The notes under the pieces: generated by a model
What the model saw: the letters and a program-made list of their open reading frames with translations, nothing else
Told to the model about the DNA's origin: nothing
Database searches by the model: none
Position numbers and translations under genes: made by a program
NCBI GenBank assembly: GCA_007695295.1
Contig: REEB01000151.1
Coordinates: 1-39,528, forward strand
Reading direction: 5' to 3'
From: Puniceicoccaceae bacterium
GTDB lineage: Bacteria; Verrucomicrobiota; Verrucomicrobiia; Opitutales; Opitutaceae
DNA length: 39,528 nt
Part shown: positions 17,458 to 25,610 of the stretch, piece after piece
Position numbering within the stretch: the first letter of the stretch is position 1
Layout of the letters: every line of letters starts with the position of its first letter

Positions 17458-17820
17458 TCAGGCTTTTCCCGAGTAGCGCTTTTCCTTCACCTGGACCGCC
17501 TTCTTGCCCACCCGATCACGCAGGTAGTACAAGCGCGCGCGCATCGTTTCGCTCTCACGGTCCACTTCGATTTTGTCGATCAGCGGGCTGTGCACGGGAA
17601 ACACCCGCTCCACCCCTTCACCGTAGGAAATCCGGCGAACCGTGAAGGTCTCCTGGATCCCGGAACCTTTGCGGGCAATCACGATGCCGGAAAAAATCTG
17701 GATGCGCTCTTTTTCACCTTCGCGGACCTTGGTGTGCACGCGGACGCCGTCGCCCACCTTGAAGGGCGGCAGGTCGGTCTTGAGCTGATCCTGGGTGATC
17801 TCTTTAACAATCGCTTTCAT
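17458..17820 (-). CDS. rplS: 50S ribosomal protein bL19
   Basis: Ribosomal protein at the 30S-50S interface. 120 residues, normal length, with the SH3-like core ([54 protein letters not shown]) and the basic end [15 protein letters not shown]. Its start overlaps the 3' end of trmD by 17 bases, so it is translated from the same message. It is the last gene of the rpsP-trmD-rplS unit. Confidence 0.98.
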   Translation of the reverse strand: MKAIVKEITQDQLKTDLPPFKVGDGVRVHTKVREGEKERIQIFSGIVIARKGSGIQETFTVRRISYGEGVERVFPVHSPLIDKIEVDRESETMRARLYYLRDRVGKKAVQVKEKRYSGKA

Positions 17821-18493
17821 GGGTGTGGGTGGTTAAATCGGGTCGGAGACGGCGGGTTTTTTCCTCCCTCATTTCCTGCCGCCACCGGGCAATCGCTTCA
17901 TGGTCGCCTGAAAGGAGGACTTCCGGAACCTGCAATCCGCGGAACACCGCGGGCCGGGTGTAGTGAGGGAAATCGAGCAAACTGCCGGTGAAGCTTTCCG
18001 CCGTCAATGAATTTTCATCGCCCAAGACGCCGGGCAGGAACCGCGCCACCACGTCCACCAGGACGGCTGCGGCGAGCGTCCCGTTGGTCAAGACATAGTC
18101 ACCAATACTGATCTCGCGGTCGATGCGGGTGTCGCGCACCCGCTGGTCGATGCCTTCGTAGTGACCGCTCACCAAAAGCAGGTGCGGCAGTCGGGATAGG
18201 TCCTCGGCAAGTGCCGGCCGGAGGGGCTGGCCGTCCGGCGTCAGGTAGATCCGGCAGGTCTGAGGGCCGGCGAGGGCATCGATGGCGTCGCAGAGCGGCT
18301 CGGGCTTGAGCAGCATGCCGGCCCCGCCGCCGAAGGGCCGGTCGTCGACGGTGCGATGACGGTCGGTTGCCCACTCCCGCAGGTTGTGCCCTTTCAACTC
18401 CAGGAGGCCGGCTCGGCGCGCCCGGCCGATGATGCTGGCGTCGAGCACCGCCTCCAGGATCTCGGGAAAGAGGGTCAGAACGTCGATTTTCAT
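17804..18493 (-). CDS. trmD: tRNA (guanine-N1)-methyltransferase TrmD
   Basis: Methylates G37 of tRNAs with a G36, using S-adenosylmethionine bound in a trefoil knot, and so prevents +1 frameshifting. 229 residues. It opens [12 protein letters not shown], then [18 protein letters not shown] (about 50-67), LTPDGQPL, the knot segment [15 protein letters not shown] (about 105-119) and [14 protein letters not shown]. TrmD works as a dimer. The gene overlaps rplS by 17 bases. The space between it and rpsP is only 69 bases, holds no rimM, and contains a terminator-like hairpin whose T-tract ends 4 bases before the ATG, so ribosome access or transcription may be limited here. Confidence 0.97.
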   Translation of the reverse strand: MKIDVLTLFPEILEAVLDASIIGRARRAGLLELKGHNLREWATDRHRTVDDRPFGGGAGMLLKPEPLCDAIDALAGPQTCRIYLTPDGQPLRPALAEDLSRLPHLLLVSGHYEGIDQRVRDTRIDREISIGDYVLTNGTLAAAVLVDVVARFLPGVLGDENSLTAESFTGSLLDFPHYTRPAVFRGLQVPEVLLSGDHEAIARWRQEMREEKTRRLRPDLTTHTHESDC

Positions 18494-18497
18494 GACG

Positions 18498-18520
18498 AAA
18501 AAAACCCGGCCGGAGCCGGG
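18498..18520 (-). terminator. Terminator-like hairpin with T-tract between rpsP and trmD
   Basis: Read on the minus strand: CCCGGC (18520-18515), loop TCCG, GCCGGG (18510-18505), then seven T (18504-18498). It is a textbook intrinsic terminator shape, but it lies inside the rpsP-trmD-rplS unit and its T-tract stops 4 bases before the trmD ATG. It may act as a partial terminator that makes rpsP mRNA more abundant than trmD, or mark an internal boundary with trmD having its own start. Confidence 0.75.
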
Positions 18521-18562
18521 TCGCGGTGCAGGTGGCGGGCGGGCTCAAGCCACCCGCCGGCT

Positions 18563-18859
18563 TCAGGCTTCGCTCTCGGCGGCCGCCGGGGCGGCGGCGG
18601 GCAGTTCGCCCGCGTCGGCGAGCTTTCGCCCTTTCTTCAGCAGCGAGCGCACGGTGTCGGTCGGAACAGCGCCATTGCGCACCCAGTAATCGGCCCGCTC
18701 AAGATCAAGCCGGACGATCGACTGTTTCTGGCGGGGAGCATAGGTGCCGAGGATTTCGACAAAGCGGCCGTCACGCCGCGAACGCGCTTCGGCCACGACG
18801 ATGCGGTAGACCGGATTATGGGCGGCTCCGCCGCGAGCGAGTTTAATTCGAAGTGCCAT
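18563..18859 (-). CDS. rpsP: 30S ribosomal protein bS16
   Basis: 98 residues with the family sequence pattern: MALRIKLARGGAAHNPVYRI, VVAEARSRRDGRFVEILGTY and a C-terminal extension rich in Ala and Glu, usual in this gene. Ribosomal protein S16 binds 16S rRNA early in 30S assembly. First gene of the rpsP-trmD-rplS unit, with a good promoter about 36-65 bases upstream. The rimM gene, which usually sits between rpsP and trmD, is absent. Confidence 0.98.
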   Translation of the reverse strand: MALRIKLARGGAAHNPVYRIVVAEARSRRDGRFVEILGTYAPRQKQSIVRLDLERADYWVRNGAVPTDTVRSLLKKGRKLADAGELPAAAPAAAESEA

Positions 18860-18894
18860 GATAAATTGCGATTCTTGCAGATGGGAAAACGGTC

Positions 18895-18924
18895 AGCATG
18901 CGACCCGCCCGGAGTCAATGTCAA
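18895..18924 (-). promoter_or_regulatory. Probable sigma70-type promoter of rpsP
   Basis: On the minus strand a perfect TTGACA (-35, 18924-18919) is followed after 18 bases by CATGCT (-10, 18900-18895, three of six consensus positions). The expected transcript start would leave a leader of about 30 bases before the rpsP ATG at 18859. The -35 is the best match to consensus seen in the window; the -10 is weak. Confidence 0.5.
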
Positions 18925-19148
18925 GCCGCCGGAAGCGGGAATTGCCCGGGCCGCCCGTCAGGTTGCGCAAGGTTGTGGCGCGACCGGCTGAAACCTGCGC
19001 CGGACCGTGTGTAAAGAACCGGTAAACCTACCTTCAGGCTCTTGAAAATGACACCCAAAGCCTCTGCCGGGGTAAGGGTGGGCGGCAGTTTTCCGATCAA
19101 ACTCGCGCGGCACTTTTTCGCACAACCTAATAATTGTCCACAGCATAC

Positions 19149-22100
19149 ATGAGCAAATCCCGCCCATTTGGCCTGAGACCGCCGATCCGGTGGCCCACGG
19201 TCGCGGTCGCTTTGGCAGCGGGAACCCTGCCCCTTTGGAGCCATGGCGGGGCCGCGCCGCCGACCCCCCGGGAGCCTCCCCCGGTTCGGTATGTGGCGGA
19301 CTTTTTTTCCCCGCTATCCGACCTTCCGGACCCGGCTGTCCGCAGTCTTTTCCAAGATTCGGGCGGGTTCCTCTGGATCGGCACCAGTTCCGGAGTGGCG
19401 CGGTTTGATGGCGCTCACTTCCAGACCCACACCTCCCTCTCCGACCCCGGGCTGCCACCCCCCGCGGTCATCGACTTCTACGAAACACGTGCCGGAGCCG
19501 TCTGGTTCGCGACCGAAGCGTCCGGAGTCTACCGCTACCAAGACGGAGTGTTCACCCACTTCACGGTCCGCGATGGACTCCCCGATCCTCACTGTCTGGT
19601 CCTGCTATCCTCCCCCTCGGGCGAACCGATGGTGGTCACCAGCCGGGGAACCGCCCGGTGGGAAGGCGGACAGTTCCTGCTTGATGGCTCGGTCACCGCG
19701 GATTCGATTTCCCTGCGCAGTGCGGAGGACGAACCGGCCCGCCGCCTGGAGAGCGCCCGCCGGCTGCAGTCCTTCATCGCACCCGATCAACCCGAACCCC
19801 TGATCTCACTCTTGGACAGCCACGGGCGGCTCTGGGCCGGCACAAGTGAGGGGCTGTTTGTTCATTCTCCGGGCCGTGGACCGCGGGACTGGAACTGGAC
19901 ACCGGAATCCGAAGTCACCGGGCGGGTACAGGCCCTGCTTGAGGATGCCGAGGGCAGTCTCTGGGTTGGCACCGATGGTGGCCTCGCCCGGCTGCGGCCC
20001 TTCCCCCAGACCCGCCCCCCGGGCCTCCTTGCCAACGGAGTTTTCGCGGTCGTGGAAACGCCCGACGCCACGGTCTGGGTGGCTGACCTGGACGCGGGTT
20101 TGCTTTTCTTTGACGGCCAAACCCGCCGCTACGCCCACAACCCCAGCATTTCCGCACCCGTTGCGACACTGGGCGTGGATCAAAGGGGTCACCTGCTCGT
20201 CGGAACCAACGGAGGAGGACTTTACACCATTGCCGAACCCACCGCCCGCCCCCGGCCACTGCCGGATCCCGAGGGCCTGCTGGCCGACGCCAAGATCAGC
20301 GCACTCACGGTCGATCACCGGGGTGCTCTCTGGATCGGCACGGCGGCGGACGGGCTTTTCGTGAAGTCTGGAACCGGAGTCAACCGGGTCGCTCTCCCGC
20401 CTTCCCATGCCTCGGCATCCATCCACACCATCGCCACCGGAGTCGAGGGCACCCTCTGGATTGGCACCGAAGGAGGCCTCTTGGCCTGGCGCGAAGGCGA
20501 ATGGTCCATGCCCGCCACCGCCGACGGGATGGCTGTCCGACAGATTCTGGTCGCGGCCGATGGAACGCTCTGGCTCGCCGCCTCCGATGGGCTGATCCAC
20601 TTCGGCGATGAAACCTTTTCCCATTTTGGGACCGAGGACGGTCTGCCCGCCGGCCCGATCCTGGGCATACTCGCGGATGCCCATGACCGCCTCTGGCTGG
20701 GCGCCGCCCGCGGTCTCTTTCAAGTCCGCAAATCCGATCTCCGGGCCCGCTCCCTTGGCTTGCTGGACCGTGTTCCCGTGGTCCCGGTGGAAGAACGGCC
20801 GGGACGGCGGATCGGCCGGATGGTCTCCGACGGCGGACCGACCGCCTGGCCTGGATCCACGGGACTGCTATGGTTCGCCACCGCCGATGGCCTCAGGCGG
20901 ATCGACCCAGCCGCCATGCCCGGTCCGGCGCCGACCCCGCAGGTCCACATCGAAGAAATCTGGGGCGATGGACGTCGCATCTCCCCCGCCCCACCAACCG
21001 ACCTCATCGCAGGCCGCGGGGGTATTCGTATCCGCTATACGGCGACATCGTTTCTTGATCCGGAGCAGATTCGATTCCGGGTCCGCCTTGATGGTTACGA
21101 TGACGACTGGGTCGAGGTTGGCTCCCGGCGTGAGATGCACTATCCTCACCTCCGTCCTGGATCCTACACCTTCCGAGTCGTCGCCTCGAACCGGGATGGC
21201 GTTTGGAGTGATGAAGGCGCCGCCATCCCATTCACCCTCCGGCAGCGCTGGTACAAATCACTCCTCATTCTCGGACTGGTGGTTCTCGGACTCTCCGGCA
21301 CCACCCTTTGGCTCGTCCATGAGCGCATGGCCTTCGCCCGCCGCCAAACCGCCGAACTTGAGCAACGCGTCCGTGAACGCACCGCCCGCCTCACCGCCAC
21401 CAACCGCAAGCTGCGCGATGAAATCTGCGGCCGCCTGCGCATGGAATGGGAAATCCAACAGGCCAAGGATGCCGCCGAGGCCGCCGACCGGGCCAAGAGC
21501 GCCTTTCTTGCCAACATGAGCCATGAAATCCGCACGCCCATGAACGGCGTCGTCGGCATGACCCAGCTCCTGCTCGCCACCCCGCTCACCGATGAACAGC
21601 GCGACCTTGCCCGCACCCTCGATGGCAGCAGCGAAATACTTCTCGGCATTATCAATGACATTCTCGATTTCTCCAAGATCGAAGCCGGTCACCTCGCCGT
21701 GGAGGCGATTCCACTCAACCTCCGCGCCATCGTCGAAGAGGCCATTCAGCTCCAGACCGCCAACGCCACCACCAAAGGGATCAGGGTCTTGGCCGATGTC
21801 AGCCCGGATCTGCCCGCACCCATCCTTGGTGACCCGCTCCGCCTCAAGCAGATTCTGCTCAACTTGGTCGGCAATGCGGTCAAATTCACCTCCGCCGGTG
21901 AAGTCCGGGCCGTCCTCTCCCTGAGGTCGGGATCAAACGATCAAGTCACCATCCGCTTCGAAATCATCGACACCGGCGCCGGCATCGCCGAAGAAGCCAT
22001 TCCCCGCTTGTTCAAGCCATTCTCCCAAGCCGACGACTCCACCACCCGAAAGTACGGCGGCACCGGGCTCGGCCTCGCCATTTGCGACCGCCTCGTCAAG

Positions 22101-22685
22101 CTCATGGGCGGCCACATCAATGTGGAGAGTGAGCCCGGCCAAGGCAGCCGCTTTTGGTTCGACATCACTTTTCCCGTCGTCACCCCCGCTCCGGAACCGA
22201 CTCCGAAACAGCCAGCCTCCAACCGCCTTGACACCCAAAGCACAGCCTTTGACCCCGCCGGAGAAGGCCGCATGCCGAAAATCCTCCTCGTCGAGGACAA
22301 CCCCACCAACCGCAAGGTGGTCCTGCATTTCCTCAAGCGCAGGGGCATCAATCCCGCCGTCGCCTGCAACGGCCGCGAGGCACTTGACCGGCTGCTGCAG
22401 GAAACTTTCGACTGCATCCTGATGGATTGCCAGATGCCGGTGATGGACGGCTTTGAGGCTACCCGTGAAATTCGCCGCCTCGAAGCCGAGGGCCGGGCGA
22501 CTTGGATAGCCCCGGTCAAGATTGTCGCTCTCACCGCCAATGCCATGACCGGCGACGCCGAGGCCTGCCTCGCCGCGGGAATGAATGATTACCTTTCCAA
22601 ACCGGTCCGCCCGGCGCGCCTTTTCCACAAACTCGGCCTCCCCATGGCCGATCCCGCCGAACTGGCGCTGGCCGGATCCAATTGA
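19149..22685 (+). CDS. Hybrid two-component sensor kinase with periplasmic beta-propeller, receiver at C-terminus
   Basis: 1178 residues from the ATG at 19149; no Shine-Dalgarno. A hydrophobic N-terminal segment (about 16-36) probably acts as signal or anchor. Residues about 50-600 contain many two-component-regulator propeller repeats (LWIGTxxGxxR/F pattern, for example [15 protein letters not shown] and [13 protein letters not shown]), predicted to form a periplasmic beta-propeller pair. A Y_Y_Y domain follows ([20 protein letters not shown]), then a membrane helix ([20 protein letters not shown]), a coiled coil, HisKA with phospho-acceptor H792 ([10 protein letters not shown]), HATPase_c ([21 protein letters not shown]) and a REC domain with D1093. 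Unlike the Bacteroides HTCS proteins it lacks an AraC output domain, so a separate DNA-binding or HPt partner is needed and is not next to it. Confidence 0.93.
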   Translation: MSKSRPFGLRPPIRWPTVAVALAAGTLPLWSHGGAAPPTPREPPPVRYVADFFSPLSDLPDPAVRSLFQDSGGFLWIGTSSGVARFDGAHFQTHTSLSDPGLPPPAVIDFYETRAGAVWFATEASGVYRYQDGVFTHFTVRDGLPDPHCLVLLSSPSGEPMVVTSRGTARWEGGQFLLDGSVTADSISLRSAEDEPARRLESARRLQSFIAPDQPEPLISLLDSHGRLWAGTSEGLFVHSPGRGPRDWNWTPESEVTGRVQALLEDAEGSLWVGTDGGLARLRPFPQTRPPGLLANGVFAVVETPDATVWVADLDAGLLFFDGQTRRYAHNPSISAPVATLGVDQRGHLLVGTNGGGLYTIAEPTARPRPLPDPEGLLADAKISALTVDHRGALWIGTAADGLFVKSGTGVNRVALPPSHASASIHTIATGVEGTLWIGTEGGLLAWREGEWSMPATADGMAVRQILVAADGTLWLAASDGLIHFGDETFSHFGTEDGLPAGPILGILADAHDRLWLGAARGLFQVRKSDLRARSLGLLDRVPVVPVEERPGRRIGRMVSDGGPTAWPGSTGLLWFATADGLRRIDPAAMPGPAPTPQVHIEEIWGDGRRISPAPPTDLIAGRGGIRIRYTATSFLDPEQIRFRVRLDGYDDDWVEVGSRREMHYPHLRPGSYTFRVVASNRDGVWSDEGAAIPFTLRQRWYKSLLILGLVVLGLSGTTLWLVHERMAFARRQTAELEQRVRERTARLTATNRKLRDEICGRLRMEWEIQQAKDAAEAADRAKSAFLANMSHEIRTPMNGVVGMTQLLLATPLTDEQRDLARTLDGSSEILLGIINDILDFSKIEAGHLAVEAIPLNLRAIVEEAIQLQTANATTKGIRVLADVSPDLPAPILGDPLRLKQILLNLVGNAVKFTSAGEVRAVLSLRSGSNDQVTIRFEIIDTGAGIAEEAIPRLFKPFSQADDSTTRKYGGTGLGLAICDRLVKLMGGHINVESEPGQGSRFWFDITFPVVTPAPEPTPKQPASNRLDTQSTAFDPAGEGRMPKILLVEDNPTNRKVVLHFLKRRGINPAVACNGREALDRLLQETFDCILMDCQMPVMDGFEATREIRRLEAEGRATWIAPVKIVALTANAMTGDAEACLAAGMNDYLSKPVRPARLFHKLGLPMADPAELALAGSN

Positions 22686-22810
22686 TCCCCGGCGACCGGT
22701 CCCCGCCGGCCCACCCGGAGACGGCAATTCGACTCCCGGCAGTTTCACCCCTCTTTTTAGGTTTGCCTCTCCCCTTCCCTCCTTTTGGAATCCGCCTTTT
22801 GAGGAGTTCC

Positions 22811-22886
22811 GGGGCTGTAGCTCAGTTGGAAGAGCGCTACAATCGCACTGTAGAGGTCGTCGGTTCGATCCCGATCAGCTCCACCA
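22811..22886 (+). tRNA. tRNA-Ala, anticodon CGC
   Basis: A 76-base cloverleaf. The acceptor arm GGGGCTG pairs with CAGCTCC and includes the G3:U70 pair, the identity element of alanine tRNAs. The anticodon stem is CTACA/TGTAG with loop ATCGCAC, giving anticodon CGC for codon GCG. The T arm is GTCGG-TTCGATC-CCGAT, and CCA is encoded at the 3' end (22884-22886). It stands alone, 7 bases short of the end of the convergent GH15-like gene, and 125 bases after the hybrid kinase stop. Position 32 of the loop is A rather than the usual pyrimidine. Confidence 0.95.
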
Positions 22887-22893
22887 TCTCCAT

Positions 22894-25143
22894 TCAATTG
22901 CCAACAAGTAACTCGGCCACCCCCCGGAGGTGAAACCTCAGGTGGCAGGCATCATCCTCTTGGTGCCTTTCCAGTGGGATTTCCTTCCGGTCCGCTCCCC
23001 GCAAGACGAAGGGTCCCGCCGCCTCGGCAAAGGTCACCTCCGAGAGACCAAATCCTTCAACCCTGTAAACCATACCGTCCGGCCCGTCGGTCGCCACTTC
23101 CAGCAGCCGCACCGTCGAGCGCAGCCAGAGCGGCCCGCCGCCACCCTCCGCCAGCACCAGGTGGCTTTCACCCTCCGGCAACCGGCCCTCGGGGATTTGC
23201 AGGGTTCCACGGCAGGGCGCTCCGTTGACCATGAGGAGCGGATCGCGCCCGGCGGACGCGAAATCCACCGTGAGCGTCCGCCCTCGCCACGGATAGGCCT
23301 CGATCCGCTCGAAGGCCCGCACTGGCCGCAGGGCCAGGCCATAGGGCAGTCGCCGCAGCCCCAGCGAAGTCCAGGCGGCCAACCACGCGCCCATGGCAAA
23401 TCCCTGGGGACGGATGTCGTGGTAGAGATTGCCCTGAGGGGCGTCGAATTTCTCCGGCATCGCCCCGCCCATCGGAAGGTAGGGCCCGGGCTTCATGGCC
23501 TCGTCCTTCACCCGGAGCAGGATTTCCAGCAACCGCTCCTCGCCCGCAAACCACGGATCGGCCGCCGCCACCGCCGAGCAGATTCCGTTGATCCAGTGAA
23601 GGGCGGGCTGCTCCATGATTGCGTCCAATAGGCGGCCCAGCATCAAGTCGCGGCCGTCCAGCGGCAGGAAATTCGGCATTGTCAACGCCCAGACATAGAC
23701 CGAACGCGCCGGCCCCCAAAGCCGCGCTTCCGCCAGGGTGCCGTCCTCCATGAGGAGATCGCCGTAAACCGGCAATCCGTCCTGTTGTCTTGAATACAAT
23801 GTCCTGAGTCGTTCCCAGAGGCCGCTTGCTTTCGCCTCCCAAACCGCGCCGGCCGACCCACCGCAGGCCGCCGCCAGCATAGTGTAGCAGGAGTGCATGA
23901 GGGTATTCAAATATAGGTCGTAGCTGCGTCTGACCGCCCGGCCCTCGTGCCGGATGTGCTCGTCCCCGGCGGGCTGGCCAATGGCATAGTCCCATCCGTA
24001 GTCGCGCGATCCATACGCCGGGGTCTCATCGGCAAAATAACCTCCGAAGAGCCCGCGAGCCTCGTCGAAGCAGTACCGCTCCACCCACCGCAGAGCTTCT
24101 TCGAGGAGTTCCCGGTGCGCGCCTTCGAAAAACGTTTTTTCTCCTGTCTGCGTCCAGTGGGTGAAGAGGGTCCAGACCACGTAGTAGAGGCCGTCCTCCT
24201 CGTATTTGCCATAGTCGGGGTTGATGAGCTGGGCGAACAACCGGCCCTCCGGCAAACCCTCGCCGCGGGCGGTGGCGGGATTGGCCAGGAGCAGCCGGCA
24301 CAGTTCTTCCAGCCGGTGCGGCCAGCCCGCCGCGCTCTGGTAGGCAAAGGAAAACCCGGCATCGCGCACCCAGATGAGGTAATAAATCGCCTTCAGCGAT
24401 GCGCGGTAGGCGCCGCTTTCGTCGATCATGGAGTGCAGTCCGCGCACCACCAGCCGCCGGAGGGTTTCCATCTCCGGATGAGCCGGCGAGCTTACCCGAC
24501 CCATCCGCTCCACCGGAACCAGCGCCGCATTGATCGCCGCCATCACTTCGGCAGGTGTCCGGGCCACCAGGTCCCGGCACGCCGCCAACGGGTTCTCCGC
24601 TTCCAGCCCCACGCCGAGGGCGATCGGTTGGCCCGCCGCCAGCTCTGCCCGGGTGTAGTGAGCCGACCATGACCCGCGGAACGGAGAGTGCCGCATCGCC
24701 CCGGCACCCGCCTCGAGTGCGGCCGCAAAAACAAAGCGATGGGCCGGCTCGGCATGCGCCACCGCCAGCACGTCCCCGGCTGCTTCCAGAACCGGGTCGT
24801 ACCGCCCGACCTTGAGGTCAACCGTCAGTCCTTGCTCGGCCCAGAGCAGCACCGCCGGCCGGTCCACCGCCAACGCCAAGTGCAGGGTCCGCCCTTCAAA
24901 CTCCAACACGGTGTGGTAGGGATCATAGCGGCAACCGCGGAAACGCTCTTTGGTACACTCCGGCAGGGTGACGGACTCGAACACCGTGAGGTGATCTTCC
25001 CGGTTGGAGAAATTGCGGTCGCGGGCGTCGAAGGACTGCCCGGCTCCGGGCGACCACCAGAGAATCAGCCGTCCGTCATCGAGGCGGAACTCAACCCGGA
25101 GGGCTTTGGGATTGTGTAGAAAGATTTGGGTTGGGTGCTCCAT
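22894..25143 (-). CDS. (alpha/alpha)6-barrel glycoside hydrolase-like protein, GH15-related
   Basis: 749 residues from the ATG at 25143. The N-terminal third is beta-rich (supersandwich-like), and from about residue 220 the protein is a helical (alpha/alpha)6 toroid: LKAIYYLIWVRDAGFSFAYQ (250-269) has the WVRD-type motif seen in GH15 glucoamylases and related clan GH-L enzymes, then DYGKYEEDGLYYVVWTLF, LPVYGDLLMEDGTLAEARLW and LHWINGICSAVAAADPWF. A beta-sandwich-like C-terminal part of about 130 residues follows. There is no signal peptide, so it is probably cytoplasmic. The substrate cannot be told; alpha-glucan or another alpha-glycan is plausible. A rhamnosidase-like (GH78) or phosphorylase-like (GH65/94) role is the alternative. 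It is divergent from the SH3-like gene (85 bases between starts). Confidence 0.6.
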   Translation of the reverse strand: MEHPTQIFLHNPKALRVEFRLDDGRLILWWSPGAGQSFDARDRNFSNREDHLTVFESVTLPECTKERFRGCRYDPYHTVLEFEGRTLHLALAVDRPAVLLWAEQGLTVDLKVGRYDPVLEAAGDVLAVAHAEPAHRFVFAAALEAGAGAMRHSPFRGSWSAHYTRAELAAGQPIALGVGLEAENPLAACRDLVARTPAEVMAAINAALVPVERMGRVSSPAHPEMETLRRLVVRGLHSMIDESGAYRASLKAIYYLIWVRDAGFSFAYQSAAGWPHRLEELCRLLLANPATARGEGLPEGRLFAQLINPDYGKYEEDGLYYVVWTLFTHWTQTGEKTFFEGAHRELLEEALRWVERYCFDEARGLFGGYFADETPAYGSRDYGWDYAIGQPAGDEHIRHEGRAVRRSYDLYLNTLMHSCYTMLAAACGGSAGAVWEAKASGLWERLRTLYSRQQDGLPVYGDLLMEDGTLAEARLWGPARSVYVWALTMPNFLPLDGRDLMLGRLLDAIMEQPALHWINGICSAVAAADPWFAGEERLLEILLRVKDEAMKPGPYLPMGGAMPEKFDAPQGNLYHDIRPQGFAMGAWLAAWTSLGLRRLPYGLALRPVRAFERIEAYPWRGRTLTVDFASAGRDPLLMVNGAPCRGTLQIPEGRLPEGESHLVLAEGGGGPLWLRSTVRLLEVATDGPDGMVYRVEGFGLSEVTFAEAAGPFVLRGADRKEIPLERHQEDDACHLRFHLRGVAELLVGN

Positions 25144-25228
25144 GGTTGCGCTTGGGGAGGGAAAACTGAACCATGAGGGCCGGGATTCCGAATGCAATTC
25201 TTCACCGTTTCTCAACCCACTTCCTGCC

Positions 25229-25558
25229 ATGCCCCGGGTTCACACCGCCCACCAGCCCTCCTTTCCCCAGACCCCGAAAGTGGACGCCGGGGCGGCGGTG
25301 GTCTTCCGGCACCACGACTCCAAGAATCCCGGCTGGTTCTTCGGTCGCGACCCGGACGGCATTGAAGGCTATTTCCCCACCGACTGGTTTGACCTCGATG
25401 AACCCGCCGGAATAGCCCACGCCCGGCGCGACTACGACGGGGTGGAACTCGCGGTCAGTCCGGGTGACGCCGTCGAGGTCATCGCCACCTGCGGCCCCTG
25501 GGCGCTGGTCCGCACCACCGCCGCCACCGGGTGGATTCCCGTTTCCTGTCTCCAGTAA
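25229..25558 (+). CDS. Small tandem SH3-like domain protein
   Basis: 109 residues, no signal peptide or membrane segment, so probably cytoplasmic. It consists of two SH3-like units. Unit 1, about 19-59: AAVVFRHHDSKNPGWFFGRD then IEGYFPTDWFDL. Unit 2, about 61-108: ARRDYDGVELAVSPGDAVEV then WALVRTTAATGWIPVSCLQ. Unit 2 follows the ALYDY...ELSF..GD..EV...WW.G...G..P..Y pattern of eukaryote-type SH3 domains more closely than that of bacterial SH3b cell-wall domains. Such small SH3 proteins occur in bacteria (variant SH3 / DUF-type), usually of unknown function; binding of a proline-rich protein or a peptide is possible. The coding region is flanked by a hairpin after its stop and is convergent with aspS. 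Confidence 0.72.
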   Translation: MPRVHTAHQPSFPQTPKVDAGAAVVFRHHDSKNPGWFFGRDPDGIEGYFPTDWFDLDEPAGIAHARRDYDGVELAVSPGDAVEVIATCGPWALVRTTAATGWIPVSCLQ

Positions 25559-25581
25559 ACGGCGACAATCCGGCAAACCCC

Positions 25582-25609
25582 GGCGGTGGAGCGGCCCGCT
25601 CCGCCCGCC
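25582..25609. terminator. Hairpin between convergent SH3-like gene and aspS
   Basis: GGAGCG (25588-25593) pairs with CGCTCC (25597-25602) around a GCC loop; GGCGG (25582-25586) and CCGCC (25605-25609) extend the stem. It lies between the SH3-like stop (25558) and the aspS stop (25611). There is no T-tract on either side, so it may act as an mRNA 3' end structure or a weak bidirectional terminator. Confidence 0.4.
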
Positions 25610-25610
25610 G

